A program made the position numbers and the translations under genes. Below are positions 26,641 through 33,126 of a stretch of DNA of 64,000 nt, in pieces. The notes beneath the pieces are model-generated. The model was not told the origin of the DNA. It saw only the letters and a list, made by a program, of their open reading frames with translations, and made no database searches. The stretch is from Algibacillus agarilyticus (GTDB taxonomy: Bacteria > Pseudomonadota > Gammaproteobacteria > Enterobacterales > Alteromonadaceae). The stretch spans positions 1 to 64,000 of the forward strand of contig NZ_QMED01000002.1 in assembly GCF_003286125.1 (NCBI RefSeq). The letters are read 5' to 3'. Position 1 is the stretch's first letter. The number at the start of each line of letters is the position of its first letter.

Positions 26641-28615
26641 ATTCGAATTTCAATCTATATTCTGTCAATTGCTGTTGGCTATCATGTTCTAGTTCAACGT
26701 ATTGTTGCTCTAATTGATGAATATGATGACGTAAATCACGAATAGTTTCACGAATTCGGTCTTCTTCCTCTTCTTGCTTTTTCGATTTATTCGACACATT
26801 GTTACTTAATCGTTGATTTGAATCTTCTAAAAGGTGAATTTTTTCTTCTGCATTGTGCAATTGTTGAGTCAGCTCTTCGATATCTCGGTCAAATACTTTT
26901 TGCTGTTTTTTATGTTCTGATTCTTGTTCTTTTAATTGATGATTGAGATCAGCGACTTTGGCCTCTTCACTCACATGAGCCTCTTTCTCTTCACCAAAAT
27001 GGCGCTCAGCTTGTGTAATTTGCGTATTTAATGCTTTAACTTCATGTTCATGATTTAGAGTCAGTCTATGAATTTCTTGCTCTAATGCATCAATTTTATT
27101 GCGATACTGACTATGGCTTGTTGATTGCTGTGATTCTAATTCTGCTAAGGTATCGCTAAGCAAAGTATTTTTCTGCTGCACGTCAGTTAATGCGGTTTGT
27201 GATTCACGTTTTAACGCCGTGATACTTTGGTTTAATTGATTAATTTCATCATCTTTAGTCGCTTGAATACGCGTTAACGTTTGATGTTCTTGCTGCAATT
27301 GAGTTAGCTGAATACCACTTTCTTTTTCTTGTTTAACCGTTAGCTGAATCTGTTCATTTAATTCGTTAATCTGTTCACGACAATGACTGAGCTCTGTTTG
27401 TAAGCTTTGACATTCTTGATCGTAAACGTGTTGTGCGGCTTTAACTTCAGCTTGTAATTGAACTTCTAGTTGCGAGTGTTGCTCTTGTGCATGTTGTAAT
27501 TGCACTGATAGCTGATTATTTAACGTATTAATCGCTTGAATTTGTTCCTTCAACTCTGACGTTTCAAGGTGTGCTGATTGCTTAAATTGAGACACTTCTT
27601 GCTGAAAGGCTAAATATTCGGCGCGATTGTCTTTTAACTCGGCTTGATATTGTTGTTGTGAATGAGTGAGTTGCTCATTCGCTGCAGCTTGCTCTTCAAT
27701 GGTGTGCTCTAGTTCTAATACTCGATTAGCTAAGTGGTGCTCAGATTGCTCCGCTATTTGAATATTAGCCTGTAAATCAATAACCAATTTATTACTTTCG
27801 CTTAGCTCTTCAAGCAACTGTGCGATTCGTTGCTTAGCTTCATCTTGCGAATATTTAAGTTGCTGTGCTTGTTGCTCAGTTAATGCTTTATTTTGTTCGG
27901 TTAACTGCTCAAGTTCAATATTTAAGTGTGCAACTTGTTTATTGAGCTCATCTTCATGTCGTTTATATTCAGATATGTACTCATCACTTTTCTGTTGACT
28001 AGCACGATATTCATTTAATTCAGCGTCATGTTTATGCTTTAAAGCACTCAACTGTTCAGCTTGCGCTTGTTCAGTCGTATATTGAGCTTGTTTTAAGTCA
28101 TCTAACTGGTTGGTTAATGTGGTATTTAGCTCTAGTGAGCTGCGCGCTTCTTCTTGCTGCCCGACCAACTCATGTTGCAATTGACTAATACGATCATTTA
28201 ATTCATCAATGCACTTTTTTTCTTCTTGGTCTTTTTGCTGAAGTTCGGCTATTTGCGCTTGTAAGCCTGTCGCCTCATCCATTAACAAGAGGGTTTTATC
28301 TTGCTCTGCTTGCAATTGGTGAGCAAACGAAAGATTGGCTTGCTCAAGTAAGCTCTCAGCTTCACAGTGCAATTGATGTCTTTCATGCGCAATTGATTCA
28401 CTTAACGTATTCACGAAGGCATCAATTTCTGTTTTGAGTAAACTGGACTGTGTTAACTGCGCTGTAGAGGATTGTATATGTTGCTGCCAAATATGCATGA
28501 GTGCAGTGCCATCATCATTGCCCGTTGCGCTCATTAACGCTTGGCGATCAACAATTAAACCTTTCTGTCTTAGCGCCCAGCCAGCATCAATTACTTTAGA
28601 ATTTAAATCAGACAT
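26606..28615 (-). CDS. Long coiled-coil protein with a small N-terminal head
   Basis: 669 residues. After an N-terminal head of about 50 residues (VIDAGWALRQKGL.VDRQALMSATG.....ALMHIW) almost the entire chain is Gln/Glu/Leu-rich heptad sequence (about 60-665), predicting an extended coiled coil of several hundred residues. The head is faintly like the KfrA N-terminal DNA-binding region, also followed by a long coiled coil in KfrA, but this is weak. No membrane segment or signal. First gene of a three-gene unit with the DUF2007 protein and YjaG. No specific function can be assigned. Confidence 0.8.
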   Translation of the reverse strand: MSDLNSKVIDAGWALRQKGLIVDRQALMSATGNDDGTALMHIWQQHIQSSTAQLTQSSLLKTEIDAFVNTLSESIAHERHQLHCEAESLLEQANLSFAHQLQAEQDKTLLLMDEATGLQAQIAELQQKDQEEKKCIDELNDRISQLQHELVGQQEEARSSLELNTTLTNQLDDLKQAQYTTEQAQAEQLSALKHKHDAELNEYRASQQKSDEYISEYKRHEDELNKQVAHLNIELEQLTEQNKALTEQQAQQLKYSQDEAKQRIAQLLEELSESNKLVIDLQANIQIAEQSEHHLANRVLELEHTIEEQAAANEQLTHSQQQYQAELKDNRAEYLAFQQEVSQFKQSAHLETSELKEQIQAINTLNNQLSVQLQHAQEQHSQLEVQLQAEVKAAQHVYDQECQSLQTELSHCREQINELNEQIQLTVKQEKESGIQLTQLQQEHQTLTRIQATKDDEINQLNQSITALKRESQTALTDVQQKNTLLSDTLAELESQQSTSHSQYRNKIDALEQEIHRLTLNHEHEVKALNTQITQAERHFGEEKEAHVSEEAKVADLNHQLKEQESEHKKQQKVFDRDIEELTQQLHNAEEKIHLLEDSNQRLSNNVSNKSKKQEEEEDRIRETIRDLRHHIHQLEQQYVELEHDSQQQLTEYRLKFEYAQRQLQQLTS

Positions 28616-28764
28616 AACTCTATTATTTTTATTAATATCGATTTAGTTTACCGCTGTAAACTAAAAAACCCTAGCACTAAATTAACATTAAGTTAACATG
28701 GTTAGGGTTTATTAAGTATCAATAACAATTAACAGAATAATTGTTTGTTATTAGTACAAGATCT

Positions 28765-28810
28765 ATTTAAATTCCCACTGAATCCTGCACCTTAAAGTGA
28801 CTTAGGTATA
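28765..28810 (+). repeat. Solo end of a family C repeat
   Basis: About 46 bp match the right end of the element at 32709-32963 (shared TTAAATTCCCACTGAATCC and a diverged AAGTGACTTAGGTATA tail). No left end is found, so it is a remnant. It lies directly past the stop of the DUF2489 gene. Confidence 0.6.
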
Positions 28811-28814
28811 AAGA

Positions 28815-29294
28815 CTAATGCAGGTTAGATTGAAAAGAAGCTAACGTTGCAGCCTCTACCAGCATTTTATCTTTTACGTCAGCTTCTAAATTCCAACGCT
28901 TCATATCTTGCTTGCCACGTTCTTTGCTCGTTAAGTCAAGATAAGCTTGATGTGTGGGAAAGTCTTTAATGCCATTAAAGAGCTGATAAAAAGCAGGATA
29001 ATCAATTGCGTACGCATCATCTTGCCCGGCAAAATTATTTAGCATCGTACAAATACGGATAGCACCTTCTGATAACTCACATTGCTCTTCTTTAATTGCT
29101 TTGGCAATCGTTTGCACACTCATTATCAAATGTGCATTTTTAGCTTTTTGTTTGCGCTCTAACTCAATCATAAAGGCCTGCTCTTTTTGCTTCTGGCGCT
29201 TTAATAAATATAAAAGTCGCCCTGCATAAAAAGCTAATCCAGCAATGATTAAGCTACCCAGTATAAGTAAAAGAATCATTTGCAAATCACTCAC
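28815..29294 (-). CDS. DUF2489 membrane-anchored protein
   Basis: 159 residues from GTG 29294, which overlaps the yihI stop (TAGTG) and has AAAGGTGA 6 nt upstream. An N-terminal membrane segment (about 8-30, ILLLILGSLIIAGLAFYAG) is followed by a basic linker and a helical cytosolic domain with AIRI, DYPAFYQLF and LT.KERGKQDMKRWNLE. This matches DUF2489, which sits beside yihI in many gammaproteobacteria. Function unknown; the linkage suggests a role near ribosome assembly or envelope maintenance, but that is a guess. Confidence 0.8.
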   Translation of the reverse strand: MSDLQMILLLILGSLIIAGLAFYAGRLLYLLKRQKQKEQAFMIELERKQKAKNAHLIMSVQTIAKAIKEEQCELSEGAIRICTMLNNFAGQDDAYAIDYPAFYQLFNGIKDFPTHQAYLDLTSKERGKQDMKRWNLEADVKDKMLVEAATLASFQSNLH

Positions 29295-29854
29295 TACCAA
29301 TCACCTTTACCCTCGGTATTGTTCCATTCATTCAGCAATGCTTCATCTTCATCTAAATCATCAGTTTCAGCAATACCAAGCTTATCCATTAAATCAGTGT
29401 ATCGTGCGGTCATCTTATTAACTTTTGCTAACTCTTGAGGCGTTAAAGTTTCATCATCGTCATATCGATCAAGTAAATCTTGTAACTCTTGATCCGCTTC
29501 AATCTTATCTAGCTCTGTTTGCCATTTAGCGCGTATTTCATCATCATTGATAATATTAATAAGCTTGGCTTTTGGTTTAGCATTAGGCGCTGCTTTTCGT
29601 TCGGTCACGGCGGGTTCAGCTTGAACCTTAGCATGCAGGTCAATTGGTTTTTTGCTACCAATACGAGGATCTTTCTGTTCCTCACTAGATAAGCTTTCGT
29701 TGAAGGCATTCGCATTATCGTCAATATAACGCGCACCGGCTTGTAAACCTTTACGTTTTTTCTCAAACAAGCGTTTGGCTTTTTCAGGTCTTGGGGCATC
29801 TGTTTTACGTACAGCTAATTGCCCACTTTTACGCGACTTTTTTACTCGGCTCAT
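29294..29854 (-). CDS. yihI: Der GTPase-activating protein YihI
   Basis: 186 residues from the ATG at 29854 (AGAGTGG 8 nt upstream); a GTG 12 bp further up is in frame but less likely. Highly charged: a basic N-terminus (SRVKKSRKSG), KDPRIGSKKPI near the middle, then acidic LDRYDDDETLTPQE..KVN and DLMDKLGI. These are the signatures of YihI, which stimulates the GTPase Der (EngA) and so modulates 50S ribosome assembly. Co-transcribed with the DUF2489 gene. Confidence 0.9.
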   Translation of the reverse strand: MSRVKKSRKSGQLAVRKTDAPRPEKAKRLFEKKRKGLQAGARYIDDNANAFNESLSSEEQKDPRIGSKKPIDLHAKVQAEPAVTERKAAPNAKPKAKLINIINDDEIRAKWQTELDKIEADQELQDLLDRYDDDETLTPQELAKVNKMTARYTDLMDKLGIAETDDLDEDEALLNEWNNTEGKGDW

Positions 29855-29956
29855 AATAATAACCACTCTTTAAATTTGATGCTATTTTAACTTAGTTTTG
29901 AAGAAGAGGCGGTACTAATCTGAAGTTTTCATTAGATTATTTAATGGCGGGCACAA

Positions 29957-29979
29957 AAAAGGCGACTAAAAGTCGCCTA
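29957..29979 (-). terminator. Terminator of the CsrB/C-type RNA
   Basis: On the minus strand AGGCGACT/AGTCGCCT with a TT loop is followed by six T residues. It is oriented away from the yihI start and ends the non-coding gene. Confidence 0.88.
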
Positions 29980-30286
29980 AAATTTAATTTTCTGTCTCTC
30001 GACAGTGAAATATCTATTCCAAATATCCTTTGGTTAGCGTGACTATCCCAGTCAATATTCCCCTATGTTATTTATGCTTCCTTACGATTTTATACATTTT
30101 CGGTCATCATGACGCTTTGTTGATCATCCCTGTATTGGTACTAACACACCACCCTTGGCGTTAAATAAACCATCCATGTTAGTTAAACTGCACACCTTGC
30201 AGAACAAGTACATCCTGTAATCGGCTTCCTTAACCTGTACATCCCATATTCAATTTTAAATCTCGCTGCATCCAAGCAACGAGATA
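29957..30286 (-). ncRNA. CsrB/CsrC-type CsrA-sequestering small RNA
   Basis: Read on the minus strand, this 330-nt non-coding stretch has 11 GGA motifs (contexts such as TGGATG, GGGATG, AGGATG, AGGAAG, GGGATA). Several sit in hairpin loops: the first stem TCTCGTTGC/GCAGCGAGA at 30261-30284 displays TTGGAT. It ends in a strong terminator. This is the architecture of CsrB/CsrC/RsmZ RNAs, which titrate the translational regulator CsrA. A UvrY-type dyad lies about 170 bp upstream. It lies between yihI and engB; E. coli csrC lies between yihA (engB) and yihI, so it is a likely positional counterpart. The 5' end is approximate: TTGTGG (30311-30316), 17 bp, TAAAGT (30288-30293) is a candidate promoter. 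Confidence 0.85.
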
Positions 30287-30452
30287 AACTTTAATAGACT
30301 GAGCTAACAACCACAAGCGATGAAATGCATATTAAGGAATACGTTTTTATTGCAACAAAAGCAATAGACTGTTTTATAAGGTTTTTTTAAAGTTAAGTAA
30401 ATTTAATATACGATTTAACTCACAAAGCAACCAAGTTAATATCGCACAATAA

Positions 30453-30470
30453 TGTGAGATATATCTCACA
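30453..30470 (-). promoter_or_regulatory. UvrY/GacA-type upstream activating dyad
   Basis: TGTGAGATATATCTCACA, a perfect 18-bp palindrome. It fits the TGTRAG-N6-CTYACA site bound by the response regulator GacA/UvrY/VarA upstream of csr/rsm RNA genes. Its distance from the RNA start (about 170 bp) is like that in enterobacteria. CRP is less likely because the half-sites are 8, not 6, bp apart. Confidence 0.72.
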
Positions 30471-30600
30471 CAAGTATAGTTCAGCACGTAACTTAATTTA
30501 ACATGGGTAGTTTAATAAACAAAAAGAGGATAATAATACACCGAGGAAGGTATGACGTAATAAAATTAATAAATCAAAACAGGCTAAGCGTAATTAACCA

Positions 30601-30639
30601 AAAAACGAACAAAGGCTATGTTATGCATAACCTTTGTTA
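30601..30639 (-). terminator. Terminator of the cytochrome c4 gene
   Basis: On the minus strand a 13-bp stem (AACAAAGGTTATG/CATAGCCTTTGTT, one mismatch) is followed by TCGTTTTTT, about 45 bp past the stop. Confidence 0.8.
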
Positions 30640-30654
30640 TTTATATTTAAGTCA

Positions 30655-30677
30655 TATACCTAAGTCACCTAGGTATA
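30655..30677. repeat. 23-bp palindrome resembling family C ends
   Basis: TATACCTA...TAGGTATA around a GTC centre. Both halves look like the terminal bases of family C repeats (TATACCYARGT). Possibly a remnant of two ends joined. Alternatively part of the cytochrome 3' region. Confidence 0.35.
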
Positions 30678-30683
30678 TACAGT

Positions 30684-31304
30684 TTAGTGTAAACCACCTA
30701 AATATTGAGACAAGGTATCGATGTCATCATCAGATAATTTTTTAGCAATATCACGCATCATGCCGTTTAAATCATTATCGCGAGAACCATCACGAAACGC
30801 TTTTAATTGTGCCGCTAAATAATCAGCATGCTGAAACGATATTTTAGGAAAGCCCGCCAAACTCATACCATCACCACGAGGGCCATGACACGCTGTACAA
30901 GCCGTAACGCCACGCTCAGCATCACCACCTGTGTATAACTTTTTACCTTTGGCAATCACATTTTCTGGTGTTGCGCCTGGTTTAGTCTCTTGACTCGAAA
31001 AATATGCTGCTAAATCAAGAATATCTTGCTCACTTAACGACATAGACATCGCACCCATCATCGCACTTTTACGACCTTCGCCACCCATTGCAGCCGATTT
31101 AAATTCGGTAAGCTGCTTAACTAAATAAGCTTCGCTTTGGCCCGCTAATTTAGGGTTGGCTGGTATCATGCTGTTTCCATCAGCTCCGTGACAAGCTCCG
31201 CATGTTACTGATTTTTGTTTTCCTGCCTCGGCATTTCCTGTTGCAGCATTAACATGAGTTGTTAACCCTACTAACAAAGATAAAGCAATAATGATTTTTT
31301 TCAT
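30684..31304 (-). CDS. Dihaem cytochrome c4
   Basis: 206 residues with a signal peptide cleaved after about residue 20 (THVNAA). Two c-type haem sites: CGACH at 35-39 and CTACH at 136-140, each heading a homologous half of about 90 residues with downstream Met ligands (MSMSL, GMMRD). Periplasmic electron carrier from the bc1 complex or other donors to terminal oxidases, probably membrane-associated. Divergent from engB, a neighbourhood also seen in pseudomonads. Confidence 0.93.
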   Translation of the reverse strand: MKKIIIALSLLVGLTTHVNAATGNAEAGKQKSVTCGACHGADGNSMIPANPKLAGQSEAYLVKQLTEFKSAAMGGEGRKSAMMGAMSMSLSEQDILDLAAYFSSQETKPGATPENVIAKGKKLYTGGDAERGVTACTACHGPRGDGMSLAGFPKISFQHADYLAAQLKAFRDGSRDNDLNGMMRDIAKKLSDDDIDTLSQYLGGLH

Positions 31305-31705
31305 GGCTCAAATCTCAATTTAATTTTCAAATTTTTATTTAGATGTTCAATTCAACAAATTGAAAAACCTAACTTACTGGCGATAGCATCAATTAATAAA
31401 GGTTTGAATTGATAACACTAAATAAGGCGACTGAATATATCCACCTTGTTTAACGACCTTAATAAGTTGTAGCAGGTATTCTCCGCTTGCCAAATGCTCC
31501 GTCACATTTTGGTGGCTATTTTTACACAAAACAGCACAAGACAAAACTCCGAATCGCATGATTATGTGCATCAAAGTGCAGATTTATGTTATTTTTTCAT
31601 CTTGGTTGACGCATTTTTATAATCCACCCTTCATTAAACGCTTAATTCTGGTTATTAATGTAAAAATGGTTAGACTATGCACATGATTCATTTTGGAAAA
31701 AGACT
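31305..31705. other. Divergent intergenic region, cytochrome c4 / engB
   Basis: 401 bp, A+T-rich. A TTGACG near 31607 and TATAAT near 31619 lie too close together to form one promoter. No RNA gene with a terminator was recognised; in particular I do not see a Spot 42-like sequence, which accompanies engB in some relatives. Confidence 0.5.
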
Positions 31706-32368
31706 ATGATTGCTTTTAATAAAGCTCATTTCACCACGAGCGCACCCGATATAACAAAACTACCACCTGATGTGGGAATAGAAGTGGCTTTTGCGGGTCG
31801 TTCAAATGCGGGAAAATCAAGCGCATTAAACACATTAACCCGACAAAAAGGGTTAGCAAGAACCAGTAAAACACCGGGCCGAACTCAGTTAATTAATGTT
31901 TTCGATTTAGATGAACACCGCAGATTAATTGATTTACCCGGCTACGGTTACGCAAAAGTACCTGAAGCAATGAAACGTAAATGGCAACACGCATTAGCTG
32001 AGTATTTACAAGAACGCACTTGCTTAAAAGGTTTAGTTGTCTTAATGGATATTCGTCATCCGTTAAAAGAGCTTGACCAAGATTTAATTTTTTGGGCGCT
32101 AGACTCTAATTTACCTATTTTAGTTTTATTAACTAAAGCGGATAAATTAAAACAAGGCCAGCGTAAACAAGCGCTAATGCAAGTACGAGAAGCCAGTAAA
32201 GGCTTTGGGGGCAACATTGAAATTCATGCTTTCTCTTCATTAAAGGGCACAGGTTTACCTGAATTAGAAAGAAAACTTAATGAATGGTACGCAACACTCG
32301 ATCCAGAAGAAGCATCTGATTTAACCGTCGACAGTGATATAGCTCACACGCCAACTGAAAACTCTTAA
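31706..32368 (+). CDS. engB: Ribosome biogenesis GTPase EngB (YihA/YsxC)
   Basis: 220 residues. G1 GRSNAGKSS near 31-39, G2 TPGRTQ, G3 DLPGYG, G4 TKAD and a G5-like SSLKGTG are all present in order. Essential small GTPase needed for 50S subunit maturation. It forms, with yihI 2 kb away, the conserved neighbourhood that also holds the Csr RNA. Confidence 0.96.
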   Translation: MIAFNKAHFTTSAPDITKLPPDVGIEVAFAGRSNAGKSSALNTLTRQKGLARTSKTPGRTQLINVFDLDEHRRLIDLPGYGYAKVPEAMKRKWQHALAEYLQERTCLKGLVVLMDIRHPLKELDQDLIFWALDSNLPILVLLTKADKLKQGQRKQALMQVREASKGFGGNIEIHAFSSLKGTGLPELERKLNEWYATLDPEEASDLTVDSDIAHTPTENS

Positions 32369-32394
32369 TATTAAGCGATACCTTGAGTTATCCC

Positions 32395-32711
32395 CTAGGG
32401 CGTGTTTATCTTTTGTGTATGCTTTTGCAGCCGTATTTGCACGGTTTATACAAGGCAGAGCGATTGCGGTGTCGTAATTCTACATAAAAGAGCGATAAAG
32501 ACTTTATGCTCCTGCAAAGTCACCTTACCCCACATCCATGTGGGGCAACATAGTAGAAATAGGGCAAATGCGCTGCCCTTTGGGTTCAATCCAAAACGTT
32601 TTGCTCTTTGTTGTTGGCTTTTGACGTAGAACCACTATGCCATCAAGCCAATGCCGCGATCAAAACGCGTTGGAATTGAACAAAATCGATACGACAAAGA
32701 TAAACACGCCC
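32395..32711 (-). repeat. Family A interspersed repeat, copy 2
   Basis: Inverted relative to copy 1 and about 97% identical to copy 3 by eye. The left end CTAGGGCGTGTTTATCTTT is intact. The right end reads CACGCCC and then runs straight into the family C element (CCCAAGTCACTT), so the terminal TAG is lost. Confidence 0.87.
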
Positions 32712-32963
32712 AAGTCACTTCAATATGCTCGTTCAGAGCCCTTGAGCGATTTTAATTCTAGGCGTATTAATGCAGGAGTGTAGTCTCCTTTCAAGTTAAT
32801 ACAACACCGAAGTAACATCGCTCAGGGGCTCCGTTCCGGTGGGTTTTAAATTGATTTATGCTGTGTTAAACAGGCTTAATTTAACCCGCTAAACTTGCAC
32901 CTGTTTGCTGTGCCTAAATCAATTTAAATTCCCACTGAATCCTGCATCTTGAAGTCACTTGGG
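32709..32963 (+). repeat. Family C interspersed repeat with terminal inverted repeats (255 bp)
   Basis: The left end CCCAAGTCACTTCAATATGC and the complement of the right end CCCAAGTGACTTCAAGATGC match at 18 of 20 positions. Inside, GAGCCCTTGAGCGAT and ATCGCTCAGGGGCTC form a second large hairpin. No coding capacity. Adjacent to, and sharing bases with, the family A copy on its left. It occupies the gap upstream of the M16 peptidase gene. Confidence 0.75.
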
Positions 32964-33126
32964 TATAAAGGGACTCATTTTAAAACGAGTACCACCTCAC
33001 CTCAGTTTCCCCGACAAAACAATTGCCTAACTTCTACTAAATAAATGACTCATTAATTGCAATATGTAATAAGCTTATTAGAATGCGAGTTGAACTCATT
33101 ACACTTAAGGGAATAATCACAACTTT

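Noticed and set aside
26606-28615. SMC/RecN or myosin-like ATPase
   Set aside because: No Walker A or Walker B motif was found; the chain is a coiled coil only.
30453-30470. CRP/FNR-type site
   Set aside because: TGTGA and TCACA are 8 bp apart, not 6, and the full 18-bp symmetry fits the GacA/UvrY site next to a Csr RNA better.
30503-30745. 80-residue plus-strand frame
   Set aside because: It overlaps the cytochrome c4 3' end and its terminator, has no ribosome site and reads like random A+T-rich sequence.
31389-31574. 61-residue minus-strand frame upstream of engB
   Set aside because: No ribosome site, no recognisable features, and it lies in a promoter region.
32402-32629. 75-residue reading frame, repeated at 58142-58369
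   Set aside because: Both lie entirely inside family A repeats. The similarity follows from repeat identity; the copy in opposite orientation and the decayed copy do not preserve it.
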